A stretch of DNA of 64,000 bases from Janthinobacterium sp. 344 (GCF_900112025.1 NZ_FOKL01000004.1:445344-509343), one strand, 5' to 3'; shown: positions 51,862 through 62,678, counted from the stretch's first letter. Made by a program: numbers and translations. Notes: generated by a model not told the origin, from the sequence alone.

Positions 51862-52635
51862 ATGTCCGCCACCCTGCTTCTCAAACAACGACATGCGCTG
51901 ATCCAGCAACAATTGCACGCCGATGGCAGAGTGCTGGCGCTGGACCTGGCGCGCCAGCTCGATGTCTCCGAAGATACGATACGGCGCGACCTGCGCGAGA
52001 TGGCGGCGGCGGGCCTGTGCCAGCGCGTGTATGGCGGCGCCCTGCCGCTGGCGCCCGCCGCCGGCACCAGCCTGAGCCAGCGCAAGCAGGAGGCGCCGGA
52101 ACGCAAGGCGCGCCTGGCGCAGGCCGCCGTGTCGCTCGTGCGCGCGGGCCAGGTGCTATTTCTCGACGCCGCCTCGACCAATCTGGCCATCGCCAGCGCG
52201 CTGCCTGAGTTGGCGCTCACTGTCGTCACCAACGCCCCGTCGATCGCCATGTTGCTGATGGAGCGCCCGGAGATCGAACTGATCATGGCCGGGGGCCGGG
52301 TCGACCGCCGCGCCGGCGCCAGCCTGGGGCCGCAGGCCTTGCGCACGGTCGAGCGCATGCATCCGGACCTGTGCTTCCTGGGCGCTTGCGGCGCCGATGC
52401 GCAGGCGGGCGTGACGGCATTCAACTACGACGAGGCCGAATTCAAGCGCAGCATCGCCGGCGCCAGCAAGGCCGTGGTGGTGGCCGTCACCAGCGACAAG
52501 CTGGGCACGGCCGCCCCGTTCGGCGTATTGGCCACGGGCCTGCTGCAGCACCTGGTACTGGAAGCGGACGCCGATGCGGCGCACGCGGACGCCTTTGAAC
52601 GGCAAGGCGTGCAAGTGCTGCGCGCCCGCGCCTGA
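51862..52635 (+). CDS. DeoR-family transcriptional regulator
   Basis: This is a 257-residue regulator. The N-terminal DeoR helix-turn-helix (about 6-57) reads QRHALIQQQLHADGRVLALD and QLDVSEDTIRRDLREMAAAG, then QRVYGGALP. The C-terminal DeoRC sensor domain (about 80-235) has LFLDAASTNLAIASALP and VVTNAPSIAMLLMERPEIEL. These domains usually bind a phosphorylated sugar or nucleoside intermediate. It is followed 33 bp later by an MFS gene, so the two probably form an operon in which DeoR controls sugar-like uptake. Confidence 0.93.
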   Translation: MSATLLLKQRHALIQQQLHADGRVLALDLARQLDVSEDTIRRDLREMAAAGLCQRVYGGALPLAPAAGTSLSQRKQEAPERKARLAQAAVSLVRAGQVLFLDAASTNLAIASALPELALTVVTNAPSIAMLLMERPEIELIMAGGRVDRRAGASLGPQALRTVERMHPDLCFLGACGADAQAGVTAFNYDEAEFKRSIAGASKAVVVAVTSDKLGTAAPFGVLATGLLQHLVLEADADAAHADAFERQGVQVLRARA

Positions 52636-52668
52636 TTTTTATTGACACCTGACCCTGGAAAATTTCCC

Positions 52669-53817
52669 ATGCACCTTACCGGCACCCTGCAACAACGCGC
52701 CACGCGCCTGGTCTTCTTCGCGGCCGGCCTCGGCATGGCCGCCTGGGCCCCGCTGGTCCCTTACGCCAAGTCGCGCCTGGGCCTCGATGAAGCCACGCTG
52801 GGCATCCTGCTGCTGTGCCTGGGCGCCGGTTCGCTGTGCGCGATGCCGTTCACGGGCATGCTCGCGGCGCGTTTCGGCTGCCGCAAGGTCATCATCAGCG
52901 CCGGCCTGCTCTTGACCGCCATCCTGCCCGGCCTGGCGCTGGCGGCCACGCCTGTGCAGCTGGGCCTGGTACTGCTGGTGTTCGGCGCGGCCATGGGCAC
53001 CTTTGACGTCGCCATCAATATCCAGGCCGTGATCATCGAAAAGGCCAATGGCGGCGCCATGATGTCGGGCTTTCACGCCCTGTTCAGCGTGGGCGGCTTC
53101 GCCGGCGCGGCCTGCATGGCCCTGCTGCTGTGGCTGGGCCTGTCGCCAGCGCTGTCGTGCGTCGTGGTGATGCTGCTGCTGTGCGGCGTGCTGGGCGCGG
53201 CGCAAGGCCATCTGCTGCCAACGGCGTCCAGTTCGGGCGAAAAGACGCCGCTGTTCGTCATGCCACACGGCGCCGTGATCCTCATCGGCCTGCTGTGCTT
53301 TATCGTCTTCCTGGCCGAAGGCGCCATCCTCGACTGGAGCGCCCTGTTCCTCACCACCACGCGCGGCCTCGATGAGACCAAGGGCGGCCTCGGCTACGCC
53401 GCCTTCGCCATCGCCATGACCCTGGGCCGCTTCACGGGAGACAAGGTGGTCAGCCGCTTTGGCGGCAAGCGGGTGCTCACTTTTGGCGGCCTGTGCGCGG
53501 CCAGCGGCTTCTTCCTCGCCGTGCTGGCGCCGCAGGCGGGCCTGGCCATGCTGGGCTTCGTGCTGATCGGCCTGGGCGCGGCGAATATCGTGCCCATCCT
53601 GTTTACGGCGGCGGGCAACCAGAACGCCATGCCGGCCAGCCTGGCGGTCGCGGCCATCACCACCATCGGCTACGCGGGCATCCTGGCCGGCCCCGCCGTC
53701 ATCGGTTTCGTGGCGCACGCCACCAGCCTGAATATCGCCTTCGCCATGCTCGGTTGCGCCCTGCTGCTGGTGGCGGCCAGCGCGCGCCTGGCCGCGCCGG
53801 CCAAGCAAGCCTCCTGA
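52669..53817 (+). CDS. MFS transporter, YbjJ-like
   Basis: This is a 382-residue inner-membrane carrier with about twelve spans. The MFS motif A appears as GMLAARFGCRKVIIS and, in the second half, DKVVSRFGGKRVLTFGG. It resembles the YbjJ/FucP-distant sugar MFS group by FGAAMGTFDVAINIQAVIIEKANGGAMMSGFHALFSVGGFAGA. The ATG at 52669 is preferred over an in-frame TTG at 52642. Pairing with a DeoR-type regulator suggests a sugar or nucleoside substrate. A perfect 14-bp hairpin follows its stop. Confidence 0.87.
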   Translation: MHLTGTLQQRATRLVFFAAGLGMAAWAPLVPYAKSRLGLDEATLGILLLCLGAGSLCAMPFTGMLAARFGCRKVIISAGLLLTAILPGLALAATPVQLGLVLLVFGAAMGTFDVAINIQAVIIEKANGGAMMSGFHALFSVGGFAGAACMALLLWLGLSPALSCVVVMLLLCGVLGAAQGHLLPTASSSGEKTPLFVMPHGAVILIGLLCFIVFLAEGAILDWSALFLTTTRGLDETKGGLGYAAFAIAMTLGRFTGDKVVSRFGGKRVLTFGGLCAASGFFLAVLAPQAGLAMLGFVLIGLGAANIVPILFTAAGNQNAMPASLAVAAITTIGYAGILAGPAVIGFVAHATSLNIAFAMLGCALLLVAASARLAAPAKQAS

Positions 53818-53830
53818 ACCTTCCCCCTGC

Positions 53831-53865
53831 CTGGCGGGCGGCGCCAAAAAAGCGCCGCCCGCCAG
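53831..53865. terminator. Very strong GC hairpin after the MFS gene
   Basis: CTGGCGGGCGGCGC (53831-53844) and GCGCCGCCCGCCAG (53852-53865) are perfect 14-bp arms around CAAAAAA. No T-run follows. It may be a rho-dependent termination aid or an mRNA 3'-end stabiliser for the deoR-MFS transcript. Confidence 0.6.
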
Positions 53866-53973
53866 CGTCCAAATGCCTGCCGCGGGCCTCTCTCGTGGTA
53901 AGCTTCGACCCCGCGCACATTGCTGGCGCCGCGCGGTCACCCCATCCTGTCACTTACACCCTTTTATACATCT

Positions 53974-54819
53974 ATGGATCTCATTCTTGCGTTAAAAGCC
54001 ATCATCATGGGGCTGGTCGAAGGTTTTACCGAATTTTTGCCCATTTCTTCCACGGGTCACCTGATCCTGGCGGGCAGCCTGCTCGACTTCACGCAGGATG
54101 TCTCGAAAGACGTGATGGATGTGTTCGAGATCGCCATCCAGGCCGGCGCCATCCTGGCCGTGTGCTGGGAATACCGCCAGCGCATCGGCAACGTGCTCTC
54201 CACCTTCGGCAGCGAAGTCAAATCGCGCAAGTTCGTGCTGAACGTGGCCATCGCCTTCATTCCGCTGGCCGTCATCGGCCTGGCCATCGGCAAGATGATC
54301 AAGCATGCGCTGTTCAAGCCAGTACCGGTCGCCATGGCCTTCATCATCGGCGGCATCATCATCCTGCTGGTGGAGCGCCGCGCGCGCATCAACCCCGTCA
54401 CCGTGCGCGTCAACTCGGTCGATGAAATGACGCCGCTCGACGCCTTGAAAGTGGGCTGCGCCCAGGCGTTCGCACTGATTCCCGGCACCAGCCGTTCCGG
54501 TTCGACCATCATCGGCGGCATGCTGCTGGGCCTGTCGCGCAAGACGGCCACCGAATTCTCGTTCTTCCTGGCCATTCCGACCCTGCTGGCCGCCACCTTC
54601 TATTCGCTGTATAAAGCGCGCGATATCCTGTCGGCCTCCGACGTGCCCCTGTTTGGCCTGGGCACCGTGGCAGCCTTCATCTCGGCCTTCCTGTGCGTGC
54701 GCTGGCTGCTGCGTTATATCAGCTCGCACGACTTCACGTTTTTTGCCTGGTACCGCATCGTGTTTGGCTTGCTGGTCCTGGCCAGCGCGCACTTCGGCTG
54801 GGTTGTTTGGGCAGAATAA
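53974..54819 (+). CDS. uppP: Undecaprenyl-diphosphatase
   Basis: This 281-residue polytopic enzyme (BacA) recycles undecaprenyl pyrophosphate to the monophosphate lipid carrier used for peptidoglycan and polysaccharide assembly. The first catalytic motif [15 protein letters not shown] holds Glu16, Glu20, Ser26 and His29; the second is [10 protein letters not shown]. Length and topology are normal. The ATG at 53974 matches the family N-terminus [10 protein letters not shown]; upstream in-frame codons are not conserved. recQ begins 6 bp after its stop, so the two are co-transcribed. Confidence 0.96.
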   Translation: MDLILALKAIIMGLVEGFTEFLPISSTGHLILAGSLLDFTQDVSKDVMDVFEIAIQAGAILAVCWEYRQRIGNVLSTFGSEVKSRKFVLNVAIAFIPLAVIGLAIGKMIKHALFKPVPVAMAFIIGGIIILLVERRARINPVTVRVNSVDEMTPLDALKVGCAQAFALIPGTSRSGSTIIGGMLLGLSRKTATEFSFFLAIPTLLAATFYSLYKARDILSASDVPLFGLGTVAAFISAFLCVRWLLRYISSHDFTFFAWYRIVFGLLVLASAHFGWVVWAE

Positions 54820-54825
54820 GGCACT

Positions 54826-56648
<1,823 letters not shown>

Positions 56649-56649
<1 letters not shown>

Positions 56650-57128
56650 TGGAAGCACTCTCGCCGGACCTGATCTACCAGGCCGTGAAAATCCTCGGCG
56701 CCCAAGCCGACGCCGAAGACGCGGTGGAAGCGCAGGTGCGCGCCCTGGTGCGGGACGAGCTCACCGTGCGCCGCCTGGCCGACGTGATTCCGGAAGCCTT
56801 CGGCCTGGTGCTGGCGTCGCACCTGCCCGACGCCGATACCATGACCCTGCCCGACACCTTCTGCGCGCAGGACGAGGATGAAGAATGGGTGGAATTCCCC
56901 ATGCGCCGCGAACCGATTTTCGTCGTCGCCGTGGACATCACCCAGCATACCTTCCACAACGGTCCGCGCGCGCTGCTGCAAAACCTGGCCGGCCGCAGCT
57001 CCCTGCTGTCGGCCATCAACAAGGGCCTGAACGCGGGTGGCTCGCTCGAAGGCACGACCCTGGGCCCGCCCTCCTTCTTCGGCCTGCCGGCATCGCTGTA
57101 CCAGCCGGCGGCATCGAGCGGCACCTGA
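56649..57128 (+). CDS. Conserved-looking protein of unknown function, coupled to recQ
   Basis: This is a 159-residue soluble protein with no domain I recognise. The N-terminal 60 residues are helical (SPDLIYQAVKILGAQADAEDA), followed by a strongly acidic patch (AQDEDEEWVEF), strand-rich segments (REPIFVVAVDITQHTF) and a Gly/Ser/Pro-rich end. The ATG overlaps the recQ stop (TGATG), which implies translational coupling. A TTG one codon earlier is possible. The coupling makes a DNA-repair accessory role conceivable but unproven. Confidence 0.78.
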
Positions 57129-57171
57129 CCACCTGTTTTGCCTTTGTCCTTGATAAGAGAACGCTGCCGCG

Positions 57172-58149
57172 ATGGAAACCAAATGGCTGGAAGACTTCAT
57201 TTCGCTCGCTGAAACGCATAACTTCAGCCGTTCCGCGGCCTTGCGCCACGTCACCCAGCCGGCCTTTTCGCGGCGCATCCAGTCGCTGGAAAACTGGCTC
57301 GGCATCGACCTGGTCGACCGCACCTCGTATCCCACGCGGCTGACGCCGGCCGGCGCCGTGTTCTACGAGCAGGCGCTGGAAATGCTGGGGCAGATCAACG
57401 GCGTGCGCGCCCTGTTGCGCGGCAAGCGCGCCGCCACGCAAACCAGCGTCGACTTCGCCGTGCCGCACACCCTGTCGCTGACCTTCATGCCGAAATGGCT
57501 GACGGCGCTGGAAGAAGGCTTCGCGCCCATCAACAGCCGTTTGATGGCCCTGAATGTGCACGATGCCGTGCTGCAGCTGGTCGACGGCGGCTGCGACCTG
57601 CTGCTGTGCTACCACCATCCGCGCCAGCCGGTGCAGCTGGACCCGGGCCGCTACGACATGCTGGTGATGGGCCGCGAAACCGTGCGCGCCTACGCCCGCT
57701 GCGGCCAGGACAAGGTGCCCGACTTCGTCCTGCCCGGCAGCGCCAAGGATCCCCTGCCCTTCCTCTCCTACACCAGCAACGCCTACCTGGGACGCATGGT
57801 GGAACTGCTGGTGGCCGACGCCAAGGTGCCGCTGTTCCTCGACACCTGCTATGAAACGGACATGGCCGAAGGCTTGAAAATGATGGCGCTGGAGGGACGC
57901 GGCATCGCCTTCCTGCCTGAATCGGCCGTCATGCGCGACGTCAAATACAAGCACCTGGCGCGCGCCGATGGCGGTGCGCCCGGCTGGGAAATCGAACTGG
58001 AAATCCGTCTGTACCGCGAACGCCCGTCCAGCCTGCGTCCGGGCAAGCAGATCGTCGAAAGCCTGTGGCAATACCTGGTGCAGTCGCAGGATGGCAAGGC
58101 GCGCGGCGGTAAGCGCCGCAAACGCGCCACCGAGACCGCGCCATCCTGA
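57172..58149 (+). CDS. LysR-family transcriptional regulator, HypT-like N-terminus
   Basis: This is a 325-residue regulator. The helix-turn-helix (residues 3-61) reads TKWLEDFISLAETHNFSRSA and VTQPAFSRRIQSLENWLG, resembling HypT/YjiE-type regulators of oxidative and hypochlorite stress. The effector domain is standard LysR length; a Lys/Arg-rich tail ends the protein. It is 43 bp downstream of the recQ-linked gene and 216 bp upstream of gdhA on the same strand. A TATGCA dyad in that gap could let it control gdhA. Confidence 0.9.
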   Translation: METKWLEDFISLAETHNFSRSAALRHVTQPAFSRRIQSLENWLGIDLVDRTSYPTRLTPAGAVFYEQALEMLGQINGVRALLRGKRAATQTSVDFAVPHTLSLTFMPKWLTALEEGFAPINSRLMALNVHDAVLQLVDGGCDLLLCYHHPRQPVQLDPGRYDMLVMGRETVRAYARCGQDKVPDFVLPGSAKDPLPFLSYTSNAYLGRMVELLVADAKVPLFLDTCYETDMAEGLKMMALEGRGIAFLPESAVMRDVKYKHLARADGGAPGWEIELEIRLYRERPSSLRPGKQIVESLWQYLVQSQDGKARGGKRRKRATETAPS

Positions 58150-58171
58150 CTGGCCATCCTGGCAATACAAC

Positions 58172-58188
58172 TATGCAATAAATGCATA
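58172..58188. promoter_or_regulatory. Inverted repeat upstream of gdhA (candidate LysR site)
   Basis: TATGCA and TGCATA are perfect 6-bp arms separated by ATAAA, between the LysR gene and gdhA. The T-N-A dyad form fits LysR-type binding sites. It is 178 bp before the gdhA ATG, upstream of where a promoter would be expected. Confidence 0.4.
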
Positions 58189-58365
58189 AGCGGATGCGCA
58201 CAAAGCATTGGCCGGGGCATGAGGCTATCGCCTACGATGCGGTTCCGCTGCGCGCAGCCTCAAGGTGCGCCTACCACAGCATTTTTGAACGCCAGAAAAA
58301 ATCATCGCGATGCTCTGCGGATTTTTCGGCGTTACACCATCGTTTTGTCCAGGAGCTTATCAAGC

Positions 58366-59652
58366 ATGACCAGCAAGCACGCACTTCCTTCCTACCTGAA
58401 TCCTGAAGATCTTGGCCCATGGGGCGTCTACCTCGAGCAGATCGACCGTGTTACGCCGTACCTGGGCAACCTGTCGCGCTGGGTGGAAACGCTGAAGCGT
58501 CCAAAGCGCATCCTGACGGTCGACGTGCCTATCGAGCGCGATGACGGCACCATTGCCCACTACGAAGGCTACCGCGTGCAGCACAACCTGTCGCGCGGTC
58601 CGGGCAAGGGCGGCGTGCGCTTCCACCAGGACGTGACCCTGTCCGAAGTGATGGCGCTGTCGGCCTGGATGACGGTCAAGAATGCCGCCGTCAACGTGCC
58701 ATACGGCGGCGCCAAGGGCGGTATCCGTGTCGATCCGAAGACCCTGTCGCGCAATGAACTGCAACGCCTGACCCGCCGCTACACGAGCGAGATCAGCATG
58801 ATCATCGGACCAAACAAGGATATCCCGGCGCCGGACGTCAACACGAATGAGCAAGTCATGGCGTGGATGATGGACAGCTACGCCATGATCGGCGGCAATA
58901 TGTCGACCGGCGTGGTGACGGGCAAGCCTATCTCGCTGGGCGGCAGCCTGGGTCGCCGCGATGCGACGGGCCGCGGCGTGTTCGTCGTCGGTTGCGATGC
59001 GGCCGCCAAGGTCGGCATGTCGCTCGAAGGCGCGAAAGTCATCGTGCAAGGTTTCGGCAACGTGGGCGGCGTCGCTGCCCGCATGTTCGCGGAAGCCGGC
59101 TCGAAAGTGGTGGCGGTACAGGACCACAAGACCACCGTCGTGCATGCCGGCGGCTTGAACATCCCGCAACTGCTGGCACACGTGGCCGAAGTGGGCAGCG
59201 TCGAAGGCTTCCCGGGCGCCGAGGCATTCGTGCCGCGCGAAGATTTCTGGGGCATCGATTGCGACATCCTGATCCCGGCCGCGCTGGAACAGCAGATCAC
59301 GGCCGAACGCGCGCAAGTCATCCGCGCCAAGATCATCCTGGAAGGCGCCAACGGCCCGACCCTGCCGGCAGCGGACGACATCCTGACGGACCGCGGCGTG
59401 CTGATCGTGCCGGACGTGCTGGCCAACGCCGGCGGCGTGACCGTCAGCTACTTCGAGTGGGCGCAGAACTTCTCGAGCTTCTTCTGGACCGAAGAAGAAA
59501 TCAACAGCCGCCTGACCCGCATCATGCGCGAAGCGTTCGACGCGGTATGGCAAGTGTCGCAAGAGAAGAAAGTGTCGATGCGTACCGCCACCTTCATCCT
59601 GGCATGCACGCGCGTGCTGCAGGCTCGCGAAGTGCGCGGCCTGTATCCATAA
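58366..59652 (+). CDS. gdhA: Glutamate dehydrogenase (Glu/Leu/Phe/Val family)
   Basis: This 428-residue enzyme interconverts glutamate and 2-oxoglutarate plus ammonia. The catalytic Lys117 lies in [14 protein letters not shown], with [14 protein letters not shown] upstream. The Rossmann glycine loop is [16 protein letters not shown]. The size is typical of hexameric NAD-type GdhA/RocG-like enzymes. The ATG at 58366, with CCAGGAG 10 bp upstream, is preferred over an in-frame extension to 58219 that lacks family similarity. It ends before a dispersed-repeat-like element and a terminator shared with galE. Confidence 0.95.
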   Translation: MTSKHALPSYLNPEDLGPWGVYLEQIDRVTPYLGNLSRWVETLKRPKRILTVDVPIERDDGTIAHYEGYRVQHNLSRGPGKGGVRFHQDVTLSEVMALSAWMTVKNAAVNVPYGGAKGGIRVDPKTLSRNELQRLTRRYTSEISMIIGPNKDIPAPDVNTNEQVMAWMMDSYAMIGGNMSTGVVTGKPISLGGSLGRRDATGRGVFVVGCDAAAKVGMSLEGAKVIVQGFGNVGGVAARMFAEAGSKVVAVQDHKTTVVHAGGLNIPQLLAHVAEVGSVEGFPGAEAFVPREDFWGIDCDILIPAALEQQITAERAQVIRAKIILEGANGPTLPAADDILTDRGVLIVPDVLANAGGVTVSYFEWAQNFSSFFWTEEEINSRLTRIMREAFDAVWQVSQEKKVSMRTATFILACTRVLQAREVRGLYP

Positions 59653-59756
59653 TGGCTGCCTGAGAAAATGCCTGGGGCGTTGTTGCCTGCCCCTCGCCGT
59701 ACTGGCGTACTGTCTTCGGGGCGGCGCCTAGCCCCCGACATTTTTCAGGCGCCATT
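59651..59756. repeat. About 106-bp imperfect inverted-repeat element
   Basis: The left arm AATGGCTGCCTGAGAAAATG (59651-59670) and the right arm (59737-59756, complement AATGGCGCCTGAAAAATGTC) pair almost perfectly, differing by single-base bulges. The GC-rich interior carries GTACTGGCGTAC and GGGGCGGCGCC motifs. It begins at the gdhA stop codon. Its form suits a non-coding dispersed repeat or MITE-like element; copy number cannot be judged from one window. Confidence 0.6.
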
Positions 59757-59789
59757 GCTACTTTTGACGCCATTGGTTTAATGGCGCTC

Positions 59790-59831
59790 TAAAAAAATCC
59801 CGCCACACTGACGTGTGAGCGGGATTTTTTG
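59790..59831. terminator. Bidirectional terminator between gdhA and galE
   Basis: AAAAAATCCCGC (59792-59803) and GCGGGATTTTTT (59819-59830) form a 12-bp stem. An inner CACAC/GTGTG pair (59804-59817) extends it around a TGAC loop. A- and T-tracts on the two sides serve both convergent genes. Confidence 0.93.
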
Positions 59832-59847
59832 TATCTGGCGGACTTTT

Positions 59848-60867
59848 TTACGCCGCGTAGCCTTGCGGATTCTGGTGCTGCCAGCGCCAGTGGTCGCGGC
59901 ACATGTCGTCGATGTTTTTCTGTGCTTGCCAGCCCAGCAGTTCCTGCGCCTTGTCGGCCGAGGCGTAACAGCTGGCGATGTCGCCGGGGCGGCGCGGCAC
60001 GATGTCGTAGGGCACCTGGCGGCCGCTGGCGGCCTCGAAGGCGCGCACGGTATCGAGCACGCTGTAGCCGTGGCCCGTGCCCAGGTTGACGGTAAAGCCG
60101 CCCTCGGTGGAGAACAGGCGGTTCAGCGCGGCCACATGGCCCAGCGCCAGGTCGACCACGTGGATGTAGTCGCGCACGCCCGTGCCATCTGGCGTCGGGT
60201 AGTCGTCGCCGAACACGGCCAGGCGTTCGCGCCGGCCCACGGCCACCTGCGCGATGAACGGCATCAGGTTGTTCGGGATGCCGGCCGGATCTTCGCCGAT
60301 CAAGCCGCTCGCATGCGCACCGACGGGATTGAAGTAGCGCAGCACGCCGACTTGCCATTGAGCATCGGCATGCACGAGATCGGCCAGGATCTGTTCGACC
60401 ATCAGCTTCGAGCGCCCATACGGGTTGGTCACGGACAGGCGCGACGTTTCCAGGATGGGCAAGGTTTCCGGATCGCCATACACGGTGGCCGAGGAACTGA
60501 ACACAAAACGCTTCACGTTCGCCGCCGCCAGCACTTCCAGCAAGGCCACGGTGCCCGTGACGTTGTTATCCATGTACATCAGCGGTTGCGCCACGGATTC
60601 GCCTACCGCCTTCAAGCCCGCGAAATGAATCACCGCATCGATGGCGTGCTGGCGCAAGATGGCGGCCATGGCCGCGCGGTCGCGCACGTCGGCCTCGTAA
60701 AATGGCACGCGCTTGCCGGAAATGCGCTCCACGCGCGTCATCGCTTCGCGCGCGCTGTTGCACAGATTATCCACCGCAACCACATCGAAGCCGGCGGCCA
60801 GCAATTCGACGCAGGTGTGCGAGCCGATGAAACCGGATGCCCCGGTAACGAGTATTGTCTTGGTCAT
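59848..60867 (-). CDS. galE: UDP-glucose 4-epimerase
   Basis: This is a 339-residue short-chain dehydrogenase/reductase that interconverts UDP-glucose and UDP-galactose for surface polysaccharides and galactose use. The NAD-binding TGASGFIGSH has glycines at residues 9-15; the catalytic Ser/Tyr/Lys are in FSSSATVYGD and NPYGRSK. LRYFNPVGAHASG and RDYIHVVDLA are typical GalE signatures. The ATG at 60867 fits the family start MTKTILVTG; an upstream in-frame start adds four residues. It lies near the predicted exopolysaccharide genes at the right end but is transcribed toward gdhA. Confidence 0.96.
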   Translation of the reverse strand: MTKTILVTGASGFIGSHTCVELLAAGFDVVAVDNLCNSAREAMTRVERISGKRVPFYEADVRDRAAMAAILRQHAIDAVIHFAGLKAVGESVAQPLMYMDNNVTGTVALLEVLAAANVKRFVFSSSATVYGDPETLPILETSRLSVTNPYGRSKLMVEQILADLVHADAQWQVGVLRYFNPVGAHASGLIGEDPAGIPNNLMPFIAQVAVGRRERLAVFGDDYPTPDGTGVRDYIHVVDLALGHVAALNRLFSTEGGFTVNLGTGHGYSVLDTVRAFEAASGRQVPYDIVPRRPGDIASCYASADKAQELLGWQAQKNIDDMCRDHWRWQHQNPQGYAA

Positions 60868-60940
60868 AATGTCAATCAATGCAAAAAAGATAAGACTAAC
60901 GGAATTTCCCTGCCTTGACCAGCCTGCACAAGGCAGCGCG

Positions 60941-60976
60941 AAAAATAAAAAGCCTGCGGCGTCGCCGCGGCAGGCT
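60941..60976 (-). terminator. Rho-independent terminator after trmB
   Basis: On the minus strand AGCCTGC (60976-60970) and GCAGGCT (60957-60951) form a 7-bp stem enclosing a GC-rich inner loop that can pair further. The sequence TTTTTATTTTT follows. It separates trmB from galE. Confidence 0.85.
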
Positions 60977-61021
60977 GGTTCTCATGCAAACGGCGCGGCC
61001 AGGCGCGCCATCAAGCCATGC

Positions 61022-61741
61022 TTATTTCTTGATGAACACCAGATCCCACACGCCGTGGCCCAGCTTCAAGCCCCGGTTTTCAAACTTGGTCAGCGGGCGA
61101 TAGGCCGGCTGCGGCGCATAACCGTCGGCGCTATTTTGCAACTGCGGCTCGGCGCCCAGCACCTCCAGCATTTGCACCGCGTAATCTTCCCAGTCGGTGG
61201 CGCAATGCAGATAGCCACCCGGCGCCAGGCGATCGGTCAGCTGCTTGACGAATGGCGACTGGATCAGGCGACGCTTGTTGTGGCGTGCCTTGTGCCAGGG
61301 ATCGGGGAAAAACACATGGATGCCGGCCAGCGAATTGGCGGGAATCATGTGCGTCAGCACTTCGACGGCATCGTGCTGCAGCAAACGCAAATTCGTCAGC
61401 GATTCTTCGCCGATCAGCTTCAGCAGGCTGCCGACGCCCGGCGTATGCACCTCGACACCGATGAAATCCTTCTCCGGCATGGCCTTGGCGATATGCGCCG
61501 TCGTCGCGCCCATGCCAAAACCGATTTCCAGGATGACGGGCGCCTGGCGGCCGAACACCTGCGCGAAATCCATGGGCTCTTTGGCGAACGGCAACAGGAA
61601 CTGCGGCCCCAGCGTCTCAAGCGCACGCGCCTGCGCCACGGAAAGCCGTCCCGCACGGGTCACGAAACTGCGGATGCGGTGTTCGGTGGGGTCGTACATC
61701 ATTGGCCGCGCGGGGCCGTTTGCTGGGGTATCTGAAGACAT
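61022..61741 (-). CDS. trmB: tRNA (guanine-N7-)-methyltransferase
   Basis: This 239-residue SAM-dependent enzyme makes m7G at tRNA position 46. The SAM-binding motif is [20 protein letters not shown], and the TrmB signature [18 protein letters not shown] lies about two thirds along, followed by [17 protein letters not shown]. The ATG at 61741 is the first plausible start; the methionine pair 13 residues later is an alternative. It lies 53 bp downstream of a tRNA-Gly gene on the same strand and ends before a clear terminator. Confidence 0.95.
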   Translation of the reverse strand: MSSDTPANGPARPMMYDPTEHRIRSFVTRAGRLSVAQARALETLGPQFLLPFAKEPMDFAQVFGRQAPVILEIGFGMGATTAHIAKAMPEKDFIGVEVHTPGVGSLLKLIGEESLTNLRLLQHDAVEVLTHMIPANSLAGIHVFFPDPWHKARHNKRRLIQSPFVKQLTDRLAPGGYLHCATDWEDYAVQMLEVLGAEPQLQNSADGYAPQPAYRPLTKFENRGLKLGHGVWDLVFIKK

Positions 61742-61794
61742 GGGAATGAAGAAAATAGTGGCCGCGCCGCACAAAGCCAGGCGCCAGCGGAAAA

Positions 61795-61868
61795 TGGAGC
61801 GGGTGAAGGGAATCGAACCCTCGTCGTAAGCTTGGGAAGCTTCTGCTCTACCATTGAGCTACACCCGC
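61795..61868 (-). tRNA. tRNA-Gly (anticodon CCC)
   Basis: This is a 74-nt cloverleaf including an encoded 3' CCA. Acceptor arms GCGGGTG and CACCCGC pair fully; the D arm is TAGCTCAATGGTAGAGCA, and the T arm GAGGGTTCGATTCCCTT. The anticodon loop TTCCCAA (61838-61832) gives CCC, as in E. coli glyU. The outermost anticodon-stem pair is a G-A mismatch, and the variable loop has four nucleotides. It lies just upstream of trmB. Confidence 0.95.
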
Positions 61869-62168
61869 GAAGCCTGCATTTTACGCGGGATGGCAAGGAC
61901 TTGGCAAACGTGCAAACGGCTTTCGGTCTTCTCGGGAGTTCGCACTGGGCTTTCCCAGCACCCTGCCACGGCAGAAGCCTGAAATATCGCTTTTGTTAAC
62001 GCAGAACAACATCCCGAGGAGCCAAACCAAGGTGGATGGTTTAGTATGAGGCTGAAATAGCATAAATTATGGTCGCCATCGACTGTGCGGCACAGACTAG
62101 CACAAGAAATGTTGCTACAATCATGTGACAGTTTAGCATTTCCCCTGTTCAACCTTAAAGGATATCCC
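61869..62168. other. 300-bp region between tRNA-Gly and a small secreted protein gene
   Basis: I see no supported gene. The GC content drops toward 62040-62160, where the promoter of the small secreted protein gene must lie. No convincing -35/-10 pair, operator dyad or riboswitch-like fold was identified. Confidence 0.6.
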
Positions 62169-62414
62169 ATGAAGAAAATTCTGATCGCTTCGGCAATCCT
62201 GTGCTTCGCTTCGGCGCAAGCGATGGCCCAATCGACTCCTGCACCAGCAGCTGCGCCAGCAACCGGCACAGCCGCTGCCGGCGCCGCCGCTGGCACCACC
62301 GTTGCCGGCCTGAGCGTCAGCACCTTGATCGCAATCGGCGCAGCAGTTGCCGTTGTGGCCGGTGCAGCAAGCTCGGATTCGACCACCGCGCACACCACCC
62401 CAACCCACCATTAA
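62169..62414 (+). CDS. Small secreted Ala/Thr-rich protein, YjbE-like
   Basis: This is an 81-residue protein. A classical signal peptide (KKILIASAILCFASAQAMAQ, cleaved near residue 21) is followed by an Ala/Pro/Gly/Thr-rich stretch, a hydrophobic segment (TLIAIGAAVAVVAGAA, about 54-69) and a Thr/His-rich tail. The layout resembles YjbE-type small proteins linked to exopolysaccharide loci, though similarity is compositional rather than motif-based. AAAGGA precedes the ATG. It is monocistronic and ends near a strong terminator, upstream of dgkA and a GDP-mannose pathway gene. Confidence 0.75.
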   Translation: MKKILIASAILCFASAQAMAQSTPAPAAAPATGTAAAGAAAGTTVAGLSVSTLIAIGAAVAVVAGAASSDSTTAHTTPTHH

Positions 62415-62526
62415 TACCTGGCTGCCCAGGCAGCTTCAGGTAGGCCCAGCCTGCAGCTTGATGTCGAGCAGAAAGGTGACGGCTTGGTGCCGCAATAGTT
62501 GACATAGTCAATATATTGACTGCTGC

Positions 62527-62570
62527 AAAAAAAAGCCCTTTTCATTTGAAAATGGGCTTTTTTACTTTTT
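62527..62570. terminator. Rho-independent terminator, potentially bidirectional
   Basis: AAAAAAGCCCTTTTC (62529-62543) and GAAAATGGGCTTTTTT (62548-62563) pair with one bulged T and an ATTT loop. A T-tract follows. It ends the small secreted protein transcript. Confidence 0.92.
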
Positions 62571-62678
62571 ATCAAACATCAAAAAGATTGGCAGCAATCT
62601 TTCTGCTGTGGCCGAATGATGTAATATCGTAGGGTCATACCTGCGATCCTCATCTATTCAATTAAGAGATCCGCTTTC

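Noticed and set aside
58219-58365. Extended N-terminus for glutamate dehydrogenase
   Set aside because: The extra 49 residues are Arg/Ser-rich and unlike the family; the ATG at 58366 has a ribosome-binding site and the known N-terminus.
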